The position numbers were made by a program, and so were the translations under genes. A stretch of DNA of 64,000 bases, from assembly GCF_900113705.1 (NCBI RefSeq), contig NZ_FOQI01000003.1, positions 186,001 to 250,000 on the forward strand, read 5' to 3'. Each line of letters starts with the position of its first letter. Position 1 is the stretch's first letter. Source of the stretch: Collimonas sp. OK307. GTDB taxonomy: Bacteria; Pseudomonadota; Gammaproteobacteria; Burkholderiales; Burkholderiaceae_D. Positions 1 through 8,125 of this stretch are shown one piece after another. The notes under the pieces are model-generated. The model saw only the letters and a program-made list of their open reading frames with translations. It did not search any database and was not told where the DNA came from.

Positions 1-1032
1 GAAGGTAAGCTGGTGTGTTTCCTCGGGCCGTCCGGCTGCGGCAAGACCACATTGCTGCGCATGATCGCCGGCCTCGAAACACCAACCAGCGGCCGCCTCA
101 CCATGGCCGGTAAAGACCTCACCAATGTACCGGCCTGCGAACGCGATTTCGGCATGGTGTTCCAGTCGCTGGCGCTGTTCCCCCACATGAGCGTGGCTGG
201 CAACATTGCCTACCCGCTGCGTTTGCGCAAGGTCGACAAGCAAAGCCAGGAAAAACGGGTCGACGAATTGCTGCAGCTGATCCAGTTACCGCACATGGCC
301 AATCGTCCAGTGGCGCAATTATCAGGTGGTCAGCGGCAGCGGGTGGCGATTGCGCGCGCGCTGGCGTCTGCTCCTAAACTGCTATTGCTGGACGAACCGC
401 TGTCGGCGCTGGACGCCAAACTGCGCGAAGCGATGCAGGTTGAAATCCGTTTGCTGCAGCAACGCCTCGGCATCACCACCATCATGGTGACGCATGACCA
501 GCGTGAGGCAATGACCATGGCCGACGTGATTGTAGTGATGGAACAGGGCCGGATAGCGCAAATCGGTTCGCCGCTGGAAGTGTATAGGGATCCTGTCAAT
601 GAATTCGTCGCCGATTTCATCGGTCTCGGCAACATCCTGCCAGCGGTGCCAAACGGCGATCAACGGGTGCGGCTGGCAGGCGGCCAGCAGATCGATATCA
701 GCGGCTCCCGCAAGATCAGCGATGGCCAGGAAATCCGCTTGTTGATCCGTCCCGAAGATGTCTGCCTGAAAATCAGCGAAGCGGTCGGTCACAAGGATCT
801 ACAATCCAGCATCCGCAACGACAACAACAATTGCCTGCCAGGCCAGGTCAGCTTTATCCGCGATGTAGGCTCGTCGCTGGAAGCCACCATAGATTGTTCC
901 GGCTTTTCGCTGACCGTGGCGACCAGCCCGCGCGAAGTTCCGGGATTGGCGATCGGGAGCCAGGTATTGGCAACCTTGCCGCCGCATGCCTGCAAGCTGA
1001 TCGATGCCAGCCCAGGCCGGCTCGCTGCCTGA
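1..1032 (+). CDS. ABC transporter ATP-binding protein, PotA/UgpC type (5' truncated by window edge)
   Basis: Energises uptake by the permeases encoded downstream. The reading frame is open from base 1, so the true start lies outside the window; 343 residues are visible. Walker A (GPSGCGKTT) is at about residue 9, the Q-loop sits in VFQSLALFP, the signature LSGGQRQR is at about 107, Walker B with DEP follows, and the H-loop is in VTHD. The last 130 residues match the TOBE-type regulatory region of polyamine/sugar/iron importers (LLIRPEDV). Polar amino acid importers normally use a short 240-residue ATPase without TOBE, so this ATPase type next to His/Gln-type permeases is unusual. It is followed after 49 bases by the binding protein gene and is presumably co-transcribed. 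Confidence 0.88.
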   Translation, partial: EGKLVCFLGPSGCGKTTLLRMIAGLETPTSGRLTMAGKDLTNVPACERDFGMVFQSLALFPHMSVAGNIAYPLRLRKVDKQSQEKRVDELLQLIQLPHMANRPVAQLSGGQRQRVAIARALASAPKLLLLDEPLSALDAKLREAMQVEIRLLQQRLGITTIMVTHDQREAMTMADVIVVMEQGRIAQIGSPLEVYRDPVNEFVADFIGLGNILPAVPNGDQRVRLAGGQQIDISGSRKISDGQEIRLLIRPEDVCLKISEAVGHKDLQSSIRNDNNNCLPGQVSFIRDVGSSLEATIDCSGFSLTVATSPREVPGLAIGSQVLATLPPHACKLIDASPGRLAA

Positions 1033-1081
1033 TAGCGCATTTCACCTACCGATTCATCAATCTACACATCGAGGAAACACC

Positions 1082-1897
1082 ATGAACATATTGCCTCTCT
1101 GCGACACCCTCCTGAATCGCCGCATATGCAAGATCGGCGCTGCCATCCTGCTCACGGCGGGCATGTTGCATGCTGCGCCAAGCCAGGCCGACGCCATCGA
1201 TAACATCAGCAAGAATGGCAAGGTCAGGATCGGCGTCTTCATGGATTACCCGCCGTTCGGTTCGATCGGGCCAGACATGAAGCCGCTCGGCTACGACATC
1301 GACATGGCTGAATTGATCGGTAAGGCACTAAAAACCAAGGTAGAACTGATACAGGTCACCGGCGACAATCGCATGGCTTACCTCGCCGGCGGCAAAGTGG
1401 ACCTATTGTTGTCGGTCGGGCAAACACCTGAACGAGCCAAGGTCATCGATTTTACCGATGCTTACGCCCCCTACTATCTGGCGGTGTTCGGCGGTCCAAA
1501 AATGACCGTCAAGAACAATGCCGACCTGGCCGGCAAGAGCATATCCGTCGCCCGCGGCACGCTTGAGGACTTGAGCATTTCCAAAGTGGCTCCGTCTGAA
1601 GCCACGATCAAGCGCTTTGACGATCCCAACGGCGCCATCTCTGCGTTCCTGTCTGGGCAGACGCAATTGATGGTAGTCGGCAATGACGTCGGCGCCACCA
1701 TCATGGCCAAGAACCCGGCCGCCGGCATTCAACAAAAATTCCAGTTGTTCAGCTCACCCGATCACGTCGGCCTGAACAAGAACGAACCGCGCCTGACGCA
1801 ACAGATCAACCAGGCCATCGTGCAGGCCAAGAAAGATGGCAGCCTGAACAAGATTTCGCAAAAATGGCTGCGAGTACCGCTGCCGGCGGATTTATAA
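1082..1897 (+). CDS. Polar amino acid ABC transporter substrate-binding protein (family 3)
   Basis: Periplasmic receptor of 271 residues for an amino acid or a related cation. I chose the ATG at 1082 because it follows GAGGAAAC and opens a good signal peptide: basic NRRICK, a hydrophobic stretch, and cleavage near SQA at about residue 36. An upstream in-frame start at 1004 would bury the signal peptide. The mature part has the family 3 core (GKVRIGVFMDYPPFG, then LGYDIDMAELIGKAL, and GKSISVARGTLEDL in domain 2). The downstream decarboxylase and dehydrogenase suggest arginine or a guanidino compound as ligand, which is inference from context only. Confidence 0.88.
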   Translation: MNILPLCDTLLNRRICKIGAAILLTAGMLHAAPSQADAIDNISKNGKVRIGVFMDYPPFGSIGPDMKPLGYDIDMAELIGKALKTKVELIQVTGDNRMAYLAGGKVDLLLSVGQTPERAKVIDFTDAYAPYYLAVFGGPKMTVKNNADLAGKSISVARGTLEDLSISKVAPSEATIKRFDDPNGAISAFLSGQTQLMVVGNDVGATIMAKNPAAGIQQKFQLFSSPDHVGLNKNEPRLTQQINQAIVQAKKDGSLNKISQKWLRVPLPADL

Positions 1898-1924
1898 GCA
1901 GCCGGACATAGGAAGGCAATCAGC

Positions 1925-2593
1925 ATGACTTATGCGTTCGACTTCAGCGATCTGCAACAATACGCCGGCATGATCGTGCACGGTATTGCGATCACGCTTG
2001 GCCTGACCGCGGTCGCCACTTTTCTCGGTGCCGTGATCGGCATCGGCGGCGCTGCCTTGCAATGGAAAGGCGGAAAGGCTGTCCGCGGCGCGATTGCCAC
2101 CTATGTCGAGTTGATTCGCAACACGCCGTTTATTGTGCAGTTGTTCTTCATCTTCTTTGGTTTGCCAGGCCTCGGCGTGCAGATCAACGAAATGGAAGCG
2201 GCATTGCTGGCGATGACGATCAATCTGGGCGCCTACGCTATCGAAATCGTACGTGCCGGAATTGAAGCCGTATCGCGCGGACAATATCAGGCGGCGCTGG
2301 CGATCGGGTTGACGCAACGGCAGGCGTTCCGCTCCGTCATATTGCCGCAAGCGCTGGCTACGGTATTCCCGGCGCTGGCCTGCCAGGTGCTGATCGTGAT
2401 GCTTGGCTCGGCCGTCGTGTCGCAGATTTCGGTTACCGACCTGACCTATGCCGCCAACTATATCCAGTCGCGTAATTTCCGTTCCTTTGAAATCTACCTG
2501 GTGATCACCGTCATCTACCTGGTGCTGGCGATTGTATTGCGACGCCTGATGAACCGCATGGCGCGCGGACTTTTTGCAGGACGGCAGCGATGA
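1925..2593 (+). CDS. Amino acid ABC transporter permease, HisM/GltJ type
   Basis: Inner-membrane channel subunit of 222 residues. It has about five hydrophobic segments and the EAA-like coupling motif around QYQAALAIGLTQRQAFRSV, followed by the ILPQAL sequence typical of polar amino acid permeases. ELIRNTPFIVQLFFIFFGLP near residue 60 is the conserved N-terminal family signature. It overlaps the second permease by four bases (ATGA), which points to translational coupling. Family assignment is firm; the substrate is not readable from sequence. Confidence 0.9.
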   Translation: MTYAFDFSDLQQYAGMIVHGIAITLGLTAVATFLGAVIGIGGAALQWKGGKAVRGAIATYVELIRNTPFIVQLFFIFFGLPGLGVQINEMEAALLAMTINLGAYAIEIVRAGIEAVSRGQYQAALAIGLTQRQAFRSVILPQALATVFPALACQVLIVMLGSAVVSQISVTDLTYAANYIQSRNFRSFEIYLVITVIYLVLAIVLRRLMNRMARGLFAGRQR

Positions 2594-3246
2594 TGGAGTT
2601 CACTTTATGGGGCATGGCCGGTAACTTGATGTTGGCCGCACGCTGGACGGTATTGCTAGCGCTGATCGCATTTGCCGGTGGCGGCGCATGCGGCTTGCTG
2701 TTGCTCGGCCTGCGGCTGGTCGGCCAGCGCCAGCTCACTGCAGTCATCGACTTGTACATAGAAATAATCCAGGGAACGCCATTGCTGATGCAATTGTTCA
2801 TGGTGTTCTTCGGGTTGCCGCTATTTGGCATCGACGTCTCGCCATGGCTGGCGGCCAGCTTCACGCTGACGCTGTATACCAGCGCCTACCTGGCGGAGAT
2901 CTGGGGCGGCTGCGTCGCGGCTATTCCCCGCGGCCAATGGCATGCGGGCGCCAGCCTCGGCATGACTTACACGCAGCAGCTGCGTGAAATCGTGCTGCCG
3001 CAAGCATTGCGGATTGCCATCGCACCGACGGTAGGCTTTTTGGTGCAGGTGGTTAAGAGCACCGCCCTGACTTCCATCATCGGCCTGATCGAACTGACCA
3101 AGGTCGGCAACATGCTTACCAATTCCACTTTCCGCCCTTTCCCGATTTACGGGATGGTGGCCCTGTTGTATTTCGCCATGTGCTTTCCACTGACCTGGTA
3201 TGCACGCAAGCTGGAACGCCAACATCAACGCAAGACCAATCGCTAA
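2590..3246 (+). CDS. Amino acid ABC transporter permease, HisQ/GltK type
   Basis: Second channel subunit, 218 residues, paralogous to the preceding permease and expected to form a heterodimer with it. Family signatures are EIIQGTPLLMQLFMVFFGLP near residue 58 and the coupling loop GQWHAGASLGMTYTQQLREI followed by VLPQAL. The start codon overlaps the previous stop; a second ATG follows immediately, so the exact first residue is uncertain by one codon. Only six bases separate its stop from the next gene, which supports a single operon with the catabolic enzymes. Confidence 0.9.
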   Translation: MMEFTLWGMAGNLMLAARWTVLLALIAFAGGGACGLLLLGLRLVGQRQLTAVIDLYIEIIQGTPLLMQLFMVFFGLPLFGIDVSPWLAASFTLTLYTSAYLAEIWGGCVAAIPRGQWHAGASLGMTYTQQLREIVLPQALRIAIAPTVGFLVQVVKSTALTSIIGLIELTKVGNMLTNSTFRPFPIYGMVALLYFAMCFPLTWYARKLERQHQRKTNR

Positions 3247-3252
3247 AACAAA

Positions 3253-4971
3253 ATGAAACGACTCGAGATTACTGAGATTGACAAAACCGTCGCCACTGAC
3301 GCCGGCGCATCTGCATCACTGACGATCGCACCTGCTGCTGCAACTTGCGGCGAAGTGCTGGTCAAGCTGCTGGAAAACTATGGCGTCGAACTGGTGTTCG
3401 GCATTCCCGGCGTCCATACCGTTGAGCTGTACCGCGGGCTGGCACGCTCGAGCATGCGCCACATCACGCCGCGCCACGAACAAGGCGCCGGCTTCATGGC
3501 CGACGGCTATGCGCGGGTCAGTGGCAAACCCGGCGTCTGCTTCATCATCACAGGCCCCGGCATGACCAATATCGCTACCGCCATGGCGCAAGCCTACGCC
3601 GATTCGATTCCGATGCTGGTGATTTCCAGTGTCAACGCCCGTCGGCATCTGGGCAATGGCAACGGCATGCTGCATGAGTTGCCGTCACAACGTGGCGTGT
3701 TTGCCGGCATGACTGCATTCTCGCATACGCTGATGAGCGCCGATGAACTTCCTGCCGTATTGGCGCGCGCTTTTGCCGTGTTCGACAGCGCCCGCCCGCG
3801 ACCGGTGCATATTGAAATCCCGCTGGATGTGATTGTCGCCCCTGCCGCGCATCTGTCTACCGCCATGCCGGCCCGCACCTCCAAACCCTGCGCCGATCCG
3901 CGCAGCATAGCCGAAGCTGCTGCCATGCTGCGCCAAGCCAGGCGGCCCTTGATCCTGGCCGGCGGCGGCGCCGTCAATGCCGGTATCGAATTGCAGCAAC
4001 TGGCAGAACGTTTGCAGGCGCCGACGGCGCTCACCATCAATGCCAAAGGTCTGCTGCCGCCGCAGCATCCGCTGTTACTCGGCTCGACCCAATCTACAGC
4101 GGCAACGCGCGCCCTGGTGTGTGAAGCCGATGTGGTGCTGGCGGTCGGCACCGAGCTCGGCGAAACCGACTACGACACCGTATTCGACGGCGGCTTCCGC
4201 ATTCCTGGAAAACTGATCCGCATCGACATCGATGCGCAGCAACTGGCGCGCAACTATCCCGCCACGCTGGCCCTGCTGTCCGATACCGGCAGCGCGTTGC
4301 AAGGCTTGTTGCAGCAATTGTCGTTACAACCCGAACCGCTTTTGCATGCGCTCCGTCCCGATGTCTCTTGGGGCGGAAAACGGGTTGCCGCTTTGCGATG
4401 CGAAATCGATTCCAGCCTCGATCACGCGGCGCGCATGCAGCATCGCATGCTAAAAGTGGTGGCGAGCACGCTGCCGGATGCGATCTATGTCGGCGACTCT
4501 ACCCAGCCGGTATATACCGGCAATATCACCTTCGATGCGCGCACTCCGCGCAGCTGGTTCAACTCATCGACCGGATACGGCACGCTCGGTTATGCATTGC
4601 CGGCTGCAATCGGCGCCAAACTCGCCACTGCCGGCACACCGGTGATATGCCTGATCGGCGACGGCGGCTTGCAATTTACCTTACCGGAACTGGCCAGTGC
4701 GGTGGAAGCCGGCGTGCCGGTGATCATCCTGCTATGGAATAACAGCGGCTATGGGGAAATCAAGAAATACATGCAGAACCGCGCCATCGAACCGGTTGGC
4801 GTCGATATCTACACGCCGGATTTCATTGCGATTGCACGCGGCTTCGGCTGCGCAGCTCAACACGTGGCAACAGCAACGGAGCTGGCCAGCGCCTTGCAAC
4901 TGGCGAGGTCAGCCAGCACGCCAACCGTGATTGAAATTTCAGAAATCGAGTGGACCGGGCGGGAGCAATGA
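3253..4971 (+). CDS. aruI: ThDP-dependent decarboxylase, probable 5-guanidino-2-oxopentanoate (2-ketoarginine) decarboxylase
   Basis: Acetolactate-synthase-like enzyme of 572 residues with the three ThDP-fold domains. The N-terminal PYR domain carries the activating glutamate in RHEQGAGFMADGYAR (Glu at about residue 76). The central domain is Rossmann-like. The C-terminal PP domain has the Mg/ThDP motif GDGGLQF starting near 470 and ending in NNSGYGE. GIPGVHTVELYRGL and ELGETDYDTVFDGGF match my memory of AruI proteins, which convert 2-ketoarginine to 4-guanidinobutyraldehyde. The aldehyde dehydrogenase next door would take the product to 4-guanidinobutyrate. The matching transaminase is not in the window. 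A different 2-oxoacid substrate remains possible. Confidence 0.72.
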   Translation: MKRLEITEIDKTVATDAGASASLTIAPAAATCGEVLVKLLENYGVELVFGIPGVHTVELYRGLARSSMRHITPRHEQGAGFMADGYARVSGKPGVCFIITGPGMTNIATAMAQAYADSIPMLVISSVNARRHLGNGNGMLHELPSQRGVFAGMTAFSHTLMSADELPAVLARAFAVFDSARPRPVHIEIPLDVIVAPAAHLSTAMPARTSKPCADPRSIAEAAAMLRQARRPLILAGGGAVNAGIELQQLAERLQAPTALTINAKGLLPPQHPLLLGSTQSTAATRALVCEADVVLAVGTELGETDYDTVFDGGFRIPGKLIRIDIDAQQLARNYPATLALLSDTGSALQGLLQQLSLQPEPLLHALRPDVSWGGKRVAALRCEIDSSLDHAARMQHRMLKVVASTLPDAIYVGDSTQPVYTGNITFDARTPRSWFNSSTGYGTLGYALPAAIGAKLATAGTPVICLIGDGGLQFTLPELASAVEAGVPVIILLWNNSGYGEIKKYMQNRAIEPVGVDIYTPDFIAIARGFGCAAQHVATATELASALQLARSASTPTVIEISEIEWTGREQ

Positions 4972-6437
4972 TGGCGCACAATCAACTGCATCAGCCGCAT
5001 CAACTCTATATTGCGGGTCGTTGGTGCGATGCACGGTCCGGCCGGATGGAAACGGTATTCAATCCCGCCACCGAAGCGGCACTAGCCGAGGTCGCTGTCG
5101 GCGCAGCGCAGGATGTCGACGATGCCGTCGCGGCAGCCGCTGCGGCGCAGGCGGCATGGGGAAAAAGTACCGGCGTTGAACGCGCCGCCTGCTTACGTGC
5201 AATTGCCAGCGGAGTGCTGGAACAGCAGGAGCAGCTGGCTCGCCTGCAAACCGCCAACAATGGCAAACCCCTGAGCGAATCGCTGATCGATATCGGCGAT
5301 GTAGTCGCCACCTTCAACTATTACGCCGAACTGGCCGAGCAACTCGACACGCATCAAGATCAACCGGTCATCCTGCCCAGCGATGACTTTACGGCGACGC
5401 TGCGGCGTGAGCCGTGTGGTGTCGCGGCCTTGATCGTACCTTGGAATTTTCCTATGGTAACCACCGCATGGAAAGTCGCACCGGCATTAGCGGCAGGCTG
5501 CACGGTAGTGCTCAAGCCGTCCGAAATCACGCCGTTACCAGAGCTGGCGCTGGCTGCGATAATCGATCAAGCCGGATTGCCGGCCGGCGTCTTCAATCTG
5601 ATCACCGGTAGCGGCGCCGAAGTCGGCGCCGCGCTGGTTTCCCATCCGGCCGTACGTAAAGTCTCTTTCACCGGCAGCACCGCCGTCGGCCAGACAGTGA
5701 TGAGAGCCGCCGCGGACGATCTCAAACGCGTCAGCCTGGAGTTGGGCGGAAAATCGGCGGCGCTGATGTTTGCCGATGCAGATATCGAACAGGCGCTCGA
5801 CATCGTCTGCGGCGGGATATTTTTCAACGCCGGGCAAATGTGCTCGGCAACCTCACGCCTGCTGATTGAACGCAGCATTGCAGAGGATTTCACTGCACGC
5901 CTCAAGCAGCGTGTCGAATCCATCAAGGTCGGCGATCCGATGGATCCAGCTACCCAGATGGGCCCCTTGAGCAGTCGCCAGCAATATCGGAAAGTACAGC
6001 AATATATTCAGCAGGGACTGAACGCGGGACTTAACGTAGTCACTGGCGGTGGTCGTCAGCCAGCTATCTCCAGGGGATATTTTGTAGCACCGACGATCTT
6101 TGCAGATGTGCCCTTCGACAGCCCTTTGTGGTGCGAAGAAATCTTCGGCCCGGTCCTGTGCATCAATACCTTCGACAGCGAGCAGGAAGCAATTGCGATC
6201 GCCAATCGAAGCGAATACGGCCTGGTGGCGACCGTACTAACCTCGGACCGCGAACGCGCCAGCCGCGTGTCGGCGGCGTTGGACGTAGGCCTGGTGTGGG
6301 TCAACAGCCCGCAGGTGATTTTCCCGCAAACCTCATGGGGCGGCATGAAGAAAAGCAGCATAGGCCGCGAGCTGGGACCTTGGGGCTTACACGCGTTTCA
6401 GGAAATCAAACACGTGGTGATGGCGGCATTTGGATAA
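4968..6437 (+). CDS. NAD-dependent aldehyde dehydrogenase, probable 4-guanidinobutyraldehyde dehydrogenase
   Basis: ALDH superfamily enzyme of 489 residues. The catalytic cysteine is Cys292 in FNAGQMCSATSRL, the general base is Glu258 in SLELGGKSA, and the cofactor-binding Asn lies in VPWNFPMVTT; EIFGPV near the C-terminus is also conserved. I place the start at ATG 4968, which overlaps the decarboxylase stop as ATGA and follows GGGAGC. A GTG at 4950 would add six residues and has no clear ribosome site. The sequence resembles betaine/gamma-aminobutyraldehyde dehydrogenases; the guanidino substrate is inferred from the neighbouring decarboxylase. Confidence 0.85.
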   Translation: MMAHNQLHQPHQLYIAGRWCDARSGRMETVFNPATEAALAEVAVGAAQDVDDAVAAAAAAQAAWGKSTGVERAACLRAIASGVLEQQEQLARLQTANNGKPLSESLIDIGDVVATFNYYAELAEQLDTHQDQPVILPSDDFTATLRREPCGVAALIVPWNFPMVTTAWKVAPALAAGCTVVLKPSEITPLPELALAAIIDQAGLPAGVFNLITGSGAEVGAALVSHPAVRKVSFTGSTAVGQTVMRAAADDLKRVSLELGGKSAALMFADADIEQALDIVCGGIFFNAGQMCSATSRLLIERSIAEDFTARLKQRVESIKVGDPMDPATQMGPLSSRQQYRKVQQYIQQGLNAGLNVVTGGGRQPAISRGYFVAPTIFADVPFDSPLWCEEIFGPVLCINTFDSEQEAIAIANRSEYGLVATVLTSDRERASRVSAALDVGLVWVNSPQVIFPQTSWGGMKKSSIGRELGPWGLHAFQEIKHVVMAAFG

Positions 6438-6456
6438 TCCCGATAGTTCGGATAGT

Positions 6457-7587
6457 TCAATGCAAGAATCTGCCGCTCTTGGCTACCATCGTCAGGTCGA
6501 CGAACTCTGAACCATTGTGATTGCTCGGGCTGAAGGTCACAAAATAGCCACCGGCGTCATAATGGTTCAGGGTTTCCAATGCCTTGATCAAACTATCGCG
6601 CGACAAATTACTGCCAGCGCGTTTGAGGCCTTCCACCATGACCTTGGCGGCAATAAAACCTTCCATGCTGACGTAATCCCACTCTCTCTTGCCGTTTTGC
6701 AGGTAGTACTTGCGGTATTCCTTGACGATGGCATTGACTTCATCCCAAGGCGCCGGCATCACTTGCGCGATCTGCACGCCGCTGGCGTCCTTGCCAAGTG
6801 CATTCACCAGTTGCTGGCTGCCGACGAACGAGATGTTCCAGAACGATGGCGGACTGCCGGCGGCTATCATCGCCTTGATAAAGGCGGCGCTGGAATTGTA
6901 AGCCGACACCATGATGACCGTCTGCGGATTGCTTTTCCGGATCTTGGCGACGGCGTCGCTGACGTCCACGCTATTGCGTTCCACCGTGCCTAACCCGACC
7001 ACTTCGATGCCGCGTTTCTTCAACGCCCGGGTCACCCCCTCCAGGCCAGCCTTGCCGTAGGCATCATTCTGATAAAAGACAGCGATCCGCTTCAATGACA
7101 ACGTGGTAATTTGCTGTACGATTTTTTCAGTCTCGGCAAAGTAACTGGCGCGGACGTTGAAGATATTCCGGTTGAACGGTTCGCGCAGCGACTGGGCGCC
7201 GGTAAACGGCGCGAAGAACGGCAGCTTAGCCTTGGTCGCGGCTGGAATCGATGCATTCGAGGTCGGCGTACCGACGTAGCCGAACAGGGCAAGTACGTCA
7301 TCCTGTTCGATGAATTGACGGGTATTCGCCAATGCCCGGTCCGGCTCGTAGCCGTCATCCTTGGTTTTAAGGATGATTTTTCTGCCGAACACGCCGCCGC
7401 TGTCATTGACCTGATCGAAATACGCTTGCGCGCCTTCATTCATGCCCTTGCCCAGTTCTTTGGCAGGACCGGTAAAGGCTGCCGACTGGCCGAGGGTGAT
7501 GGTGGTGGCGGTAACGCCCGTTTCAGCGTGACAAAAAGCGGCAGTCAACAACAGCGCTGACAGGGCAAGTGATTTATGAAGGCGCAT
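6457..7587 (-). CDS. ABC transporter substrate-binding protein, LivK-like (Peripla_BP_6)
   Basis: Periplasmic binding protein of 376 residues, convergent with the aldehyde dehydrogenase and ending 19 bases from it. The start at 7587 (MRLHKSLALSALLLTAAFC) opens a signal peptide cleaved after CHA at about residue 21; the longer frame upstream is not signal-like. The mature sequence begins TTITLGQSAAFTGPAKELGKGM and continues GAQAYFDQVNDSGGVFGRKI, the classic opening of branched-chain amino acid/amide receptors, and later has FALFGYVGTPT-like and VMVSAYNSSAAFIKAM segments. No permease or ATPase of the Liv type is adjacent, so it is either an orphan receptor or the sensory partner of another system. 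Confidence 0.87.
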   Translation of the reverse strand: MRLHKSLALSALLLTAAFCHAETGVTATTITLGQSAAFTGPAKELGKGMNEGAQAYFDQVNDSGGVFGRKIILKTKDDGYEPDRALANTRQFIEQDDVLALFGYVGTPTSNASIPAATKAKLPFFAPFTGAQSLREPFNRNIFNVRASYFAETEKIVQQITTLSLKRIAVFYQNDAYGKAGLEGVTRALKKRGIEVVGLGTVERNSVDVSDAVAKIRKSNPQTVIMVSAYNSSAAFIKAMIAAGSPPSFWNISFVGSQQLVNALGKDASGVQIAQVMPAPWDEVNAIVKEYRKYYLQNGKREWDYVSMEGFIAAKVMVEGLKRAGSNLSRDSLIKALETLNHYDAGGYFVTFSPSNHNGSEFVDLTMVAKSGRFLH

Positions 7588-7795
7588 GCGAAATCCGATT
7601 ATTCGTTTAGATAAAGTTGATGAATGTTGCAAATCCATTGCAAATTTGACATGCCAGATGGTAGCGCTACCGAAAATAGCCGATAAAATTTGTTGCAGCG
7701 CGGAAAATTGCGCCAAGTAAAACGCAAAGGGGGGTGTACTGTCAAGCAAGCCATGCAATTTTCCCCGGCCGGGAAAACAATAAGGCGCTATCCGA

Positions 7796-7814
7796 TATAA
7801 TGAGAATCATTATT
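7796..7814 (+). promoter_or_regulatory. Fur box upstream of feoAB
   Basis: The 19 bases TATAATGAGAATCATTATT match the Fur consensus GATAATGATAATCATTATC at 16 positions by eye. The site lies 37-55 bases before the feoA start. This predicts repression of ferrous iron uptake by Fe(II)-Fur. Confidence 0.85.
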
Positions 7815-7850
7815 GATCATGCTGGTTTATGGCTTATTTATGGCTTGCTT

Positions 7851-8090
7851 ATGAGACTTTGTGACTTGACCCCGTTCACCCCTGCAGTGATCGAATACGT
7901 GGAAGACGCGTTGGAACTAGACCCGATTGCCAACCGCTTGCGCGAACTGGGCTTTGTCCAGGGAGAAGCAGTGAGCCTGGTAGCGCGCGGACCGGTTGGC
8001 GCCGATCCGCTGATGATACAAATCGGCTTCACGCGTTTCGCCCTGCGCCGCGCCGAAGCGCACCGGGTCCATGTCAATCCCGCTTCCTGA
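7851..8090 (+). CDS. feoA: Ferrous iron transport accessory protein FeoA
   Basis: Small SH3-like cytoplasmic protein of 79 residues that assists FeoB. The core reads DLTPFTPAVIEYVED, then RLRELGFVQGEAVSLVARGPVGADPLMIQIG, and ends in ALRRAEAHRVHV. These are the FeoA beta-barrel signatures (ELGF, GP.GDP). I reject the in-frame ATG at 7800 because it lies inside the Fur box and would add a non-homologous leader; ATG 7851 gives the usual length. FeoB follows after 35 bases in the same orientation. Confidence 0.9.
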   Translation: MRLCDLTPFTPAVIEYVEDALELDPIANRLRELGFVQGEAVSLVARGPVGADPLMIQIGFTRFALRRAEAHRVHVNPAS

Positions 8091-8125
8091 ATTTCAGCCT
8101 CCAGCTCATCCCCATACATAGCCTC

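Noticed and set aside
7800-7850. Upstream ATG of feoA
   Set aside because: It falls inside the Fur box and adds residues not found in FeoA.
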